45,547 nucleotides of DNA, taken from contig JAGVOW010000084.1 of assembly GCA_020052515.1 (NCBI GenBank), forward strand, positions 1-45,547. The letters are read 5' to 3'. The first letter of the stretch is position 1, and every line of letters begins with the position of its first letter. This document shows positions 35,875 through 43,365 of the stretch, one piece after another. The DNA is from Brevinematales bacterium (GTDB lineage: Bacteria > Spirochaetota > Brevinematia > Brevinematales > JAOACQ01). The notes beneath the pieces were generated by a model. That model did no database searches, was not told the origin of the DNA, and saw only the letters and a program-made list of their open reading frames with translations. Made by a program: the position numbers and the translations under genes.

Positions 35875-38445
35875 ATGTCAGGAGCAAGAGCTTTTTGGTT
35901 TTTTATATTTGGTGTTTTCATTTTTATATTTCAAGCTTCCCTTTTATCAGCGGAAGACAGCGCCTTTCCTTTGCTTTTTTCATCTTCAAATCAAATTACG
36001 ATTGACGGCAATATGGATGATTGGCCGCTAACGGTTCCTTTTATACTGGAAAGCGATTCGCAGGTAAAGGTAGGGTCGCGTGACAAACGTTTTAGCGGTA
36101 AAATAAGCTGTTTTTTTGACAGTCAAAACTTTTATTTCTTTGCCCGCGTTAAAGACCCTACGGCCAGCCCAAATAAATATGAATTTGAAGAAATCTGGCA
36201 GAATGACGCTTTAGAGATTTATCTGGGATTCAGGAAGGAAAATAGGACGAGCTATGGCAAAAACGATTTCCAGATTGGGATGACGTTAAGCCCGGGTGAG
36301 GCCTTTGCCTGGAATTGGACAAAGAACGATGAAATCAGTAATAAAAACATTTTGGTAGTAAAAAGTACGGATGGGTGTGTTGTGGAGGGAAAAATTCCTT
36401 TGTCTGAATTTAACGAGAAGTCTTTGCAACCCGGGCAAACTATCTGGATTGACTTTTCTATTGATAATAGCGATGGAGGGCCTAGAACTACGCAGATGGT
36501 CTGGAATGGCGACCACAATGGCTGGCGAAATCCCGGACTCTGGAGGCAGGGTTTTCTCACGAGTGATCCTGATAGAATGAAGGACCTTTATATTCTGATT
36601 CCCGGCAGTTTTGATGATGGGCAGAGTAACCGGATGGTTATCTGGTATAATGGCAGTCCGTTTGTGGATACAATAGACATCGATAGGGCCGAAGCCGTGC
36701 CGGACGCGGAGGGAGGTTTTACGATTACAAACCAGATTCAAAATATTTCTTTTATGATCAATGGGCGGAAAATAACCCGAAATATACCTTCTCTTTTAGC
36801 CCTGAGCGCTCCCGATGAAAACATCTGGGGAGACCTGCCGGTTAAGAAGATAAAAGTCAATCAATTGGGGTATCAGCCGAACGAAAAAAAAGAATTTCTT
36901 TTTACGGTAGAAAATAGAAAATGGCGTGGAAAGCCTTTTAAAATTATTGACGCGGGAAACGGCCGAAAAGTTTTTGACGGTATTCTGGGTAATGTTAAAC
37001 TGGACAATACCATGGAAGAATTCATTTGTTACGGCGATTTTTCCTCTTTTAAGAAAGAAGGAAAATACCAGATTAAAATAGAAGGAGTAGAAGAATCTTA
37101 TCCTTTTGAAATCAAGAAAAATTTGTATAAAAATTTTTATATTACCGCTATGAGGACTTATTATCTTCAGAGGTGCGGGGTGGAAATAAAGGATAAATTT
37201 TCCGGTGTTACACACAAAGCCTGTCACCTTCATGATGGGCGGCTTCGCGGCTTTAATCCAAATCCAACAAATGCTTTCTGGAACACGACAGGGGGCTGGC
37301 ATGATGCCGGGGATTATGGAAAATATGTCCCTTCTGCCGGAGCGGCTCTGGCGGGGCTTCTTTTGTTATACGAAGTAGCTGGAGAGAAAGTGTCAAAAAT
37401 TTCTCTGAATATTCCTAAAAACGAACAAAATCTCCCCGATTTTTTAGAAGAAATTAAGTTTGAGCTGGACTGGCTTTTGAAAATGCAGGATAGCGACGGA
37501 GGGGTGTTTCACAAAGTCAACTCTATGAAATTCCCTCGTACTATTTCGCCTGACGAGGATGAATTGGTCCGTTATGTTTATGAAAAAGGGACTTCGGATA
37601 CAGCAATCTTTACAGGAGTAATGGCTATGGCTGCCCGCTTATTTGCCGCTGAATATCCAGCGTATTCGAAAATTTTGAAGACCGCCGCGCTGACATCAGC
37701 CCATTATTTAGAGAAACATAATAAGTTCTTAATTTTGTCTTCTAATGATGAAACGGGAAGTTATCAGACGTCCTCGGTAGAGGATGAGCTTTATTGGGCT
37801 TTTTCGGAACTTTTTCGCCTGACGGGGAATAAAGAATATTATTCTTACGCGGAAAATTATATGGACCAGTTTGTGGAATATTCCCCTTTTAGCTGGGATG
37901 ATACATCCTCGCTTGCTGTGTATGCTTTGTTGAAAGCGAAAGGCACTCCTGCTAAAACAAAGAATAAATTGCTGGCTGATGTTTTGAAGCAGTCTAAGAA
38001 ACTGGTAGAGCGTATTTCTAAAGAAGGTTATAGAGTAGCGCTTCTCGATAGCGAATACAATTGGGCTTCAGTCAAGACAGCTTTGGCATATGGTGTCAAT
38101 CTTGTTCTGGCAAATCAGTTTTCCCCAAACGAAAAATTTGTAGAAGCCGCTAGAAGACAGGTGGATTATGCGCTTGGGGTGAATGCTCTTTCAAAGTCTT
38201 TTCTGACAAAGGTCGGCACGGACTCAGTCCGGTATGTTCATCATCGTGTGGTTATGTCTAGCGGCATTCTGATTCCAGGCCTTCTGGTAGGCGGGCCAAA
38301 CAACAAGGCGGAAGACGGACTTTATCCAAAGGATTTAAACCAGAAAAGTTATATTGACAGGCCGGATGCTTATTCCTGCAACGAGTACGCGATTGATTAT
38401 AATGCGCCGCTGGTGTTTTTAGCCGCTTATTTTATGAATCCGTAA
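35875..38445 (+). CDS. Secreted GH9 endoglucanase with N-terminal CBM9-like domain
   Basis: This 856-residue protein is exported by a signal peptide (AFWFFIFGVFIFIFQASLLS, then AEDSAF). Residues about 30-240 look like a CBM9/DOMON-type sugar-binding domain (ITIDGNMDDWPL, EIWQNDALEIYLGF). A CelD_N Ig-like domain starts near 345 (IKVNQLGYQPNEKKEFLF). The GH9 catalytic domain follows, with nucleophile/base aspartates in TTGGWHDAGDYGKYVP, then YVHHRVV and the closing signature YSCNEYAIDYNAPLVF with the acid Glu. The expected activity is hydrolysis of cellulose or mixed beta-glucan, outside the cell or in the periplasm. The start has TAGGAGGAATCAAA; a longer frame from 35812 runs through the putative gap terminator. 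No dockerin or anchor is seen. Confidence 0.93.
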   Translation: MSGARAFWFFIFGVFIFIFQASLLSAEDSAFPLLFSSSNQITIDGNMDDWPLTVPFILESDSQVKVGSRDKRFSGKISCFFDSQNFYFFARVKDPTASPNKYEFEEIWQNDALEIYLGFRKENRTSYGKNDFQIGMTLSPGEAFAWNWTKNDEISNKNILVVKSTDGCVVEGKIPLSEFNEKSLQPGQTIWIDFSIDNSDGGPRTTQMVWNGDHNGWRNPGLWRQGFLTSDPDRMKDLYILIPGSFDDGQSNRMVIWYNGSPFVDTIDIDRAEAVPDAEGGFTITNQIQNISFMINGRKITRNIPSLLALSAPDENIWGDLPVKKIKVNQLGYQPNEKKEFLFTVENRKWRGKPFKIIDAGNGRKVFDGILGNVKLDNTMEEFICYGDFSSFKKEGKYQIKIEGVEESYPFEIKKNLYKNFYITAMRTYYLQRCGVEIKDKFSGVTHKACHLHDGRLRGFNPNPTNAFWNTTGGWHDAGDYGKYVPSAGAALAGLLLLYEVAGEKVSKISLNIPKNEQNLPDFLEEIKFELDWLLKMQDSDGGVFHKVNSMKFPRTISPDEDELVRYVYEKGTSDTAIFTGVMAMAARLFAAEYPAYSKILKTAALTSAHYLEKHNKFLILSSNDETGSYQTSSVEDELYWAFSELFRLTGNKEYYSYAENYMDQFVEYSPFSWDDTSSLAVYALLKAKGTPAKTKNKLLADVLKQSKKLVERISKEGYRVALLDSEYNWASVKTALAYGVNLVLANQFSPNEKFVEAARRQVDYALGVNALSKSFLTKVGTDSVRYVHHRVVMSSGILIPGLLVGGPNNKAEDGLYPKDLNQKSYIDRPDAYSCNEYAIDYNAPLVFLAAYFMNP

Positions 38446-38516
38446 AGCTTTAAAGTTCAGCAAATCTTCCGATAATTTGAATGGCAGCCTATTTTTGAAA
38501 CAAAGGAGGATTTGCT

Positions 38517-38894
38517 GTGAAAAGTTCTTTTTGTTTTCTGGAAAAAGATCAAAAGACCTATCATTATGTGGCAGAGTATTATTCTCTTATTGAAAAGGGC
38601 GTTTCTCCCTGCAGCTTTGATATCTGTATTCAAAGAGAAGAAATCGAAAAACACCTTTTATCCAATCAAATGGATAGCGAAGACCGGTGCGGGATTTCTG
38701 AATGGATAGAAGAAAATAGCGCAAAATTCCGTTCGTATTTAAACTCTATTAAGATGGTCGCGCTGTTTATTTATTTTATGGATAAAGATGAAAAATCACC
38801 GGCTGAAAAGTCGTTTTCTTTTGATGCCTTTAGCCACGTGGTTCAATTGTGGAATGGGAGAAAATCGGAACTGATCGACTCAATTTTTATCTAA
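38517..38894 (+). CDS. Hypothetical protein, 125 residues
   Basis: I do not recognise this protein. It starts with GTG 38517, just after AAGGAGGATTTGCT. It is soluble and slightly acidic, with Glu- and Lys-rich helices (CIQREEIEKHLL, ISEWIEENSAKFRSYLN) and a short hydrophobic stretch (VALFIYFM). No signal peptide or motif is seen. It lies 71 bases after the GH9 gene and is convergent with the spiro-SPASM gene, ten bases apart. Its ribosome site lies beside a 9-base sequence (38509-38517) that can pair with 38458-38466, which might hide it. Confidence 0.65.
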   Translation: MKSSFCFLEKDQKTYHYVAEYYSLIEKGVSPCSFDICIQREEIEKHLLSNQMDSEDRCGISEWIEENSAKFRSYLNSIKMVALFIYFMDKDEKSPAEKSFSFDAFSHVVQLWNGRKSELIDSIFI

Positions 38895-38904
38895 GTGACT
38901 GTCG

Positions 38905-40374
38905 CTAAAAATTGAAAACCCACCATTCATCGCACTTTTCACAAAGGGGCGGCTCTTTGAAATCGTTTTTCCAGTGAGATAAATAGGGCTCTAAAGATTT
39001 TGCCCAGCATTTTTCAAGCCCCTCTGAAAGCGCATTTCCTGATTTATATTTCCCGTTATAATCTTCTCTGCAGAGCGGGACATTTCCATCCAAAAAGATG
39101 GCCATATCATGCTTTAGATGCAGGCAGGGAAAACGTCTGATAGGAGATAAATCAACAGTCCGGCAGGCATCCAGTTCTCCGCTGAAAGTGTCGGGTTTTT
39201 TAACAATGATTCTATCGGAAAAATCCCGCCAGCGTTCATAAAAAGGCATCAGCTCGTCCTCATTCTGTGTAGTGCGGGTAAATTGAAGGTAGATTTTATC
39301 AGGGTGCGGCAGTTTTTTGATTCTTTCCTCTATAACGGCCAAACTTTCAAAGGGAAGCAGAGAGTTTAAAGGTTTCTTGAACTCTGCAAAATGTCCCTGT
39401 TTTATAAAGCTAATATCAAAAATCACCTTCATATTCGGCAATTCAAGGGCTTTTTCTATTCCAGCGGTATCGTGAAAGAGGCAGCGGCTTTCTAATAGAA
39501 AAGAAATTTCCGGGTGCGCTTGAATAATAGAGAGAGCTTCTTCCAGATGCGGGTATAAAAATGGTTCACCGAATAAGCCAATGCTGACAACAGGATTGTA
39601 AGAAAATTGTGTTATTTGATCCAGAATAGCCTGGAAATGTTCTGTTTTCATCTCGCCGCTGCGGGTTAATCTCTCTCCCAGATAAAACGCGCCGCTTTCC
39701 CTTTCGGTATTCCATTCAATCTCATAAAAAGTAGGTCTTTTGAAAAGTATTTCCGGGTTGTTTTTAATGAGTTCTTCCAATTCAAGGATACCAAATTGGT
39801 CGCCAAAATGAGTAATGATATCCTCTATTACCAGAAAATTATTAAAATTATTTGGGATAAAATCAACACGGTGCTGTATTAGGCGGCTTTCGCTGATAAA
39901 AAGATTGCAGTCATAGGAGCTTAAATCCTTCTCAAAAAGCTCTTTGATGCTTTGATTGAAAAAAGGCATCTTTTCGGGAATAGTCTGACGTAAAAACTTG
40001 CACACATCGTTTTCTATTATTTCGGGCAAAAGGCCCATTGGTAAATTTTCCGGGTAAGTGTAGTCAAAAACGTACTGCAGATGTTCGGAGAGCATTTTTT
40101 TAGTCGATTCTACGTCTAAAAGGGGAGAATAGGCGTTTAAGATCAAACTGCTTTTCCCCGAAAGAGAAGTGCTCAAAAAATCTAAAAACTGCGCGGAAGT
40201 TTGAAAGGAAAGCGGTTTTAACCCGTCTGGAGCTTTAGAATTGCCTTCCCGGGAAAAATAAAAAATCTCATTCGTAAAATTGCGGATTTTAGAGACGGTT
40301 TTTTCCAGAAAGAGATCGGCATTCCTGCCTGCCGGTATTTTTTTATCATCTATCAAAATCGCGGCAATTTCCAT
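38905..40374 (-). CDS. Spiro-SPASM protein (radical-SAM-like without the iron-sulfur motif)
   Basis: This 489-residue protein combines an N-terminal nucleotidyltransferase-like region (MEIAAILIDDKKIPAGRNA), a degenerate radical SAM barrel and a C-terminal SPASM domain. At the place of the CxxxCxxC motif it has FYEIEWNTERESGAFYLG, with no cysteine. The barrel is otherwise recognisable (VVSIGLFGEPFLYPHLEEAL). The SPASM part keeps its cysteines: FPCLHLKHDMAIFLDGNVPL, then CREDYNG, EKCWAK and CEKCDEWW. Proteins of this design are known as a spirochaete-specific family whose function is unproven. The start has GAGGTAGCAAA, supplied by the end of the upstream HEPN gene four bases away, so the three genes form an operon. 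Confidence 0.85.
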   Translation of the reverse strand: MEIAAILIDDKKIPAGRNADLFLEKTVSKIRNFTNEIFYFSREGNSKAPDGLKPLSFQTSAQFLDFLSTSLSGKSSLILNAYSPLLDVESTKKMLSEHLQYVFDYTYPENLPMGLLPEIIENDVCKFLRQTIPEKMPFFNQSIKELFEKDLSSYDCNLFISESRLIQHRVDFIPNNFNNFLVIEDIITHFGDQFGILELEELIKNNPEILFKRPTFYEIEWNTERESGAFYLGERLTRSGEMKTEHFQAILDQITQFSYNPVVSIGLFGEPFLYPHLEEALSIIQAHPEISFLLESRCLFHDTAGIEKALELPNMKVIFDISFIKQGHFAEFKKPLNSLLPFESLAVIEERIKKLPHPDKIYLQFTRTTQNEDELMPFYERWRDFSDRIIVKKPDTFSGELDACRTVDLSPIRRFPCLHLKHDMAIFLDGNVPLCREDYNGKYKSGNALSEGLEKCWAKSLEPYLSHWKNDFKEPPLCEKCDEWWVFNF

Positions 40375-40378
40375 TTTG

Positions 40379-40768
40379 CTACCTCTTTACCATTTTCTTC
40401 AAAACGAATCTTTTTATTTCCTGTGCTGCACTAATAGCTGCTTTAGCATCTGCATCGTTGAGTTCAATTGGATAAGGGTAACGAATATTTGTTCCATAAT
40501 CAGCCATCGACAGACAAGCACCATCTAAATTAGTGAATTGATCATCGTAAACCTTGCATTTTTTATTCAGTATAAGCAAATCATGAGTCTTTGTGATTTC
40601 TTCATTCTGACTCAAAAGGTAACCTTTTAAATATTTCTCCGCGCACTGCTGGCAATGATAACAGATAATTTCAACGGGTATTGGCCGCATATTCAAGAGA
40701 AATTGCGCTGAAAACAGATCGCTATCCGCTCTGGAAAACCATTCTAATACGAATTCATTGTTTTGCAT
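40379..40768 (-). CDS. HEPN domain protein paired with an MNT nucleotidyltransferase
   Basis: This 129-residue protein starts MQNNEFVLEWFSRADSDLFS and has the PF05168 HEPN pattern: CYHCQQCAEKYLKGYLLSQ, then KTHDLLIL and NIRYPYP. The start at 40768 overlaps the nucleotidyltransferase stop by 14 bases; the same frame opens further upstream but inside that gene. In MNT/HEPN modules the HEPN protein may be an RNase toxin modified by the partner. I do not see the R-X4-6-H RNase motif near the C-terminus, so it may not be catalytic. The stop is followed after four bases by the spiro-SPASM start. Confidence 0.87.
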   Translation of the reverse strand: MQNNEFVLEWFSRADSDLFSAQFLLNMRPIPVEIICYHCQQCAEKYLKGYLLSQNEEITKTHDLLILNKKCKVYDDQFTNLDGACLSMADYGTNIRYPYPIELNDADAKAAISAAQEIKRFVLKKMVKR

Positions 40769-41084
40769 AAAGCACCACGCCGTCATTTTGGATTTTGCGC
40801 TCCAGAGAATTGCTAAACTTTGACCTCTCATCAAATTCTTTTTCGTTGTAAATTAGTATATCAAGGGGAAAATCATAACTGCTCCCGAGTTTTCTGCGAA
40901 TTTCCCGCATAATATCTATTTTTCTGGTATCCCGGTAATCCATAATAACACAAATATCCAGATCGCTGTCTTTATTTGGGGAACCATAAGCATAAGAGCC
41001 GAAAAGAAATATTTTATTCAGTAGATTGTAATATTTTTCCTTTATTTTTTCTGTGATTAATTTCACCTGCTCCTGGGAATTCAT
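40755..41084 (-). CDS. MNT-type nucleotidyltransferase
   Basis: This 109-residue minimal nucleotidyltransferase carries the motif GSX10DXD (FGSYAYGSPNKDSDLDICVI) and a third acidic residue in FPLDILIYN. Family members transfer AMP to the HEPN partner and act as the antitoxin. The start at 41084 (MNSQEQVK) is preferred because GGAAGGAAGGG lies upstream; the ATG at 41132 in the same frame has no ribosome site. It heads an operon with the overlapping HEPN gene and the spiro-SPASM gene. Confidence 0.88.
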   Translation of the reverse strand: MNSQEQVKLITEKIKEKYYNLLNKIFLFGSYAYGSPNKDSDLDICVIMDYRDTRKIDIMREIRRKLGSSYDFPLDILIYNEKEFDERSKFSNSLERKIQNDGVVLYAKQ

Positions 41085-41406
41085 CAGCAAACCCTTCCTT
41101 CCGTTTTTACCTTCTTTCTCTCTGTAACTCATTACTCGTTAATATTATCATAGATTTTCGGCTATTGCAATTAAAATATTTGAAATTTTTAGAGCCGGAG
41201 GATAAAATAAAGGGTCATAGGAGTCGTCATAAACTTTTAGAATACCCAAAACGATGAAAATTATCGGCTAATGCATGCGAAGGAAGAATCTATGTGATCT
41301 GCGGCAAAACAATAACTTAGCGTATCTTAGCGTGGCTTAGCGGAAGATCGTTTTAATTGTTTGATGTATAACAAGTTATAAACTTATTTTCAAGGGAGAA
41401 ATAATA
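41085..41406. other. Divergent intergenic region between the MNT gene and the GT2 gene
   Basis: These bases hold no gene I can support. They are A+T-rich in the left part and contain the three TTAGCG repeats. The upstream part of the MNT frame (to 41132) may be untranslated. No promoter here has both boxes at good distance, although both flanking genes need one. Confidence 0.6.
41317..41342 (+). repeat. Three TTAGCG repeats at exact 10-base period
   Basis: TTAGCG occurs at 41317-41322, 41327-41332 and 41337-41342, separated by TATC and TGGC. The 10-base period puts all copies on one face of the helix, as in a protein-binding site. It might instead be the end of a dispersed repeat. Confidence 0.8.
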
Positions 41407-42342
41407 ATGGATGTTAAAGTCTCAGTAGTGATGCCGACTTATAATAGGGCTTTTATATTGAAGCTTGTTCTGGACAGCTTGATGGATCAAACCTATAAAA
41501 ATTATGAAATTGTCCTGGTTGATGATGGATCCGGTGATTCTACTCTCGAAATGCTCAAAAAATATCCGGCTGATAAGTTAAAAGTGATTTGCCAGGAGAA
41601 TCAGGGCCCGGCTGGAGCCAGAAATACCGGTATAAGGAACGCGTCAGGGGACATTATTCTTTTTATCGACAGCGATGTGATCTGCCCCAGGGATTTGATC
41701 GAAACCCATGTTAAAAACCATCAGGAAAGCGAATGGCTGATTGTTCAGGGGCAATTGGTGCGGATTATTGACCTGGATCAGGCGTTTAAAGCGCCTTTTA
41801 ATATGTGGCACTATTCCCGGTCTTTTTTTGATACGGCGAATGTTTCCGTCAGGAAAAAGCACCTCGAAAAAGCGGGTGGATTTGACGCAAAGTCTTTTAA
41901 AAAGGGCTGGGAAGACCTGGATATCGGGCTTCGGCTTTTAAAATCAGGCTTGAAAGCTAAAAGACTGGTCAAGGAAGCCTATGTCTGGCATTACGAGGGG
42001 AATTTTAGCCATGAGAATGTATTGGATTTTTTTGAAGACCGCTATCGAGAAGGCCAGGCAGCCCTTTCTTTTTACCGGAAATACCCGACTTTTTCCGTAA
42101 AGATGATGGTAATGGAAGGCAGGCTTTTTTATTGGCTCGCGGATAGGCTTTTTAAGGAAAAGTATTTGAAATCCCCGGAATTTTACAAAAAGATTAAAAA
42201 CCTTCTGGATGCGGGAAAAGTGGATAAAGCGATTGCTTTGGTCCGTTACAATGGCTACTGTTTTCATTTCAAGGGGATGAGGGACAAGATCAAGCAGGAT
42301 GGCTATGTGTTGCGGAAAAATAATTCCCCCATCCCCCTTTGA
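41407..42342 (+). CDS. Glycosyltransferase family 2
   Basis: This 311-residue cytosolic GT-A enzyme probably adds a sugar from a nucleotide donor to a surface glycan. The fold opens with VSVVMPTYNRAFILKLVLDS, then VLVDDGSGDSTLEML and QENQGPAGARNTGIRNASGD. The metal-binding motif is FIDSDV, and the acceptor-side GGFDAKSFKKGWEDLDIGLR carries the ED motif. The C-terminal part is helical. The last residues (NNSPIPL) and the stop are read from a family A repeat, so the native end may have been changed. CAAGGGAGAAATAATA precedes the start. It stands apart from the main polysaccharide cluster. Confidence 0.93.
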   Translation: MDVKVSVVMPTYNRAFILKLVLDSLMDQTYKNYEIVLVDDGSGDSTLEMLKKYPADKLKVICQENQGPAGARNTGIRNASGDIILFIDSDVICPRDLIETHVKNHQESEWLIVQGQLVRIIDLDQAFKAPFNMWHYSRSFFDTANVSVRKKHLEKAGGFDAKSFKKGWEDLDIGLRLLKSGLKAKRLVKEAYVWHYEGNFSHENVLDFFEDRYREGQAALSFYRKYPTFSVKMMVMEGRLFYWLADRLFKEKYLKSPEFYKKIKNLLDAGKVDKAIALVRYNGYCFHFKGMRDKIKQDGYVLRKNNSPIPL

Positions 42343-42364
42343 AAAGGGGGAGATAGGGGGATTT
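42322..42364. repeat. Family A GC-rich repeat at the 3' end of the GT2 gene
   Basis: ATTCCCCCATCCCCCTTTGA continues as AAAGGGGGAGATAGGGGGATT. The TGA in the first half serves as the stop codon of the GT2 gene. The hairpin lies 38 bases before queF. Confidence 0.85.
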
Positions 42365-42401
42365 ATTCTTTTGAGAAAGGAAGTACTAAAAGAGGAGTTT
42401 T

Positions 42402-42839
42402 ATGAAATCAAATATTTCCCAAAGCTGGGACACATCGGGATACACCGATAAGCAGGGCCATATCCGGGAATTAAAGATTTCACCGGAGCTGGAAGTGATA
42501 GAAAATATTTATAGCGACAAGGATTATTGGGTAGAGCTAATGACGGATGAGTTTTCCTCAATCTGCCCGAAGACCGGGCTGCCAGATTTTGCGTCACTTG
42601 TGATCCGTTATGTTCCGGATGTATTTCTGGTGGAAGAAAAATCTTTGAAACTTTACCTGACAAGCTATAGAAACTTAGGCATTTTTCAAGAGAATGCGAC
42701 AAATAAGATACTGGAAGACTTTGCGGGCAAAGTTAAGCCGCGCATTATTAAACTTACCGCTTGCTGGAAAAGCAGGGGCGGAATTGGCGTAAAAGTAGAA
42801 GCCGAGTGGAAGAAAGCGGTTACGCCTTCTCAACAATAA
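42402..42839 (+). CDS. queF: preQ1 synthase (7-cyano-7-deazaguanine reductase), short form
   Basis: This 145-residue enzyme reduces the nitrile preQ0 to preQ1 with NADPH in queuosine synthesis. The thioimide-forming Cys55 is in FSSICPKTGLPD, at the same position as in short, YkvM-type QueF. The QueF signature appears as EEKSLKLYLTSYRN. The length is that of the unimodular form. GAGGAG precedes the start. It is convergent with accB, overlapping by 20 bases. No preQ1 riboswitch was found upstream, and no other queuosine gene is in view. Confidence 0.94.
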   Translation: MKSNISQSWDTSGYTDKQGHIRELKISPELEVIENIYSDKDYWVELMTDEFSSICPKTGLPDFASLVIRYVPDVFLVEEKSLKLYLTSYRNLGIFQENATNKILEDFAGKVKPRIIKLTACWKSRGGIGVKVEAEWKKAVTPSQQ

Positions 42840-43335
42840 ATAGGGCTTCCTGCGCCTGTACAGAAGCCGAGTTTGCTTTTAATATTTCAATGATTTTTCC
42901 CTGTACATCCGCTTTAATTTCATTCATTACTTTCATGGCTTCTACAATGCAGACGGTCGAGTCTTTAGATACGGTATCGCCTACTTTAACGAAAGCGGGA
43001 GTTCCAGGGACAGGGCTTTCATAAAAGGTGCCGATGACCGGCGATTTAATTTTATGGTATTTCGCCTCATCGCTGTAGGCGCTTTCTTTTGAAACAGGCA
43101 CAGCCTGTGATAGCGCTTGAGATGCCGCGTTGGCTTGCTGAAGAGAATGGGGATGAGGCTGTGCTGGAATAATAGTTTGAGCAGCGGCAGAATACTCTGG
43201 ATGTGTTTTCTTTGAGATTTTAATCAAACGGTTTTCGCCGTCCTCTATTTCGAGCGAAGCAATGTTAGCTTCTTTCAACAATTTCTTCACTTGCTTCAAA
43301 AAATCTATGTTATAACCAAAAACTTCTTTTGCCAT
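42820..43335 (-). CDS. accB: Biotin carboxyl carrier protein of acetyl-CoA carboxylase
   Basis: This 171-residue protein carries the biotin used to make malonyl-CoA. An N-terminal helical domain (FGYNIDFLKQVKKLLKEANI) is followed by a Pro/Ala/Gln/Ser-rich linker. The biotinyl domain follows at about 96-170, with Lys135 in the motif EAMKVMNEI. The length is normal. It lies 30 bases downstream of the aminotransferase gene, probably co-transcribed. The usual neighbour accC is not in view. Its 3' end overlaps queF in convergent orientation. Confidence 0.95.
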   Translation of the reverse strand: MAKEVFGYNIDFLKQVKKLLKEANIASLEIEDGENRLIKISKKTHPEYSAAAQTIIPAQPHPHSLQQANAASQALSQAVPVSKESAYSDEAKYHKIKSPVIGTFYESPVPGTPAFVKVGDTVSKDSTVCIVEAMKVMNEIKADVQGKIIEILKANSASVQAQEALFIVEKA

Positions 43336-43365
43336 ATAATACTCCTTTTGTGATGTGGTAGATTG

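Noticed and set aside
41317-41342. CRISPR-like array
   Set aside because: Units are only 6 bases with 4-base gaps; a CRISPR array needs repeats of over 20 bases with longer unique spacers, and no cas gene is seen.
42343-42401. preQ1 riboswitch before queF
   Set aside because: The gap holds the end of a GC-rich repeat and a ribosome site; the preQ1-I pattern of a short stem with a C-rich loop and A-rich tail is absent.
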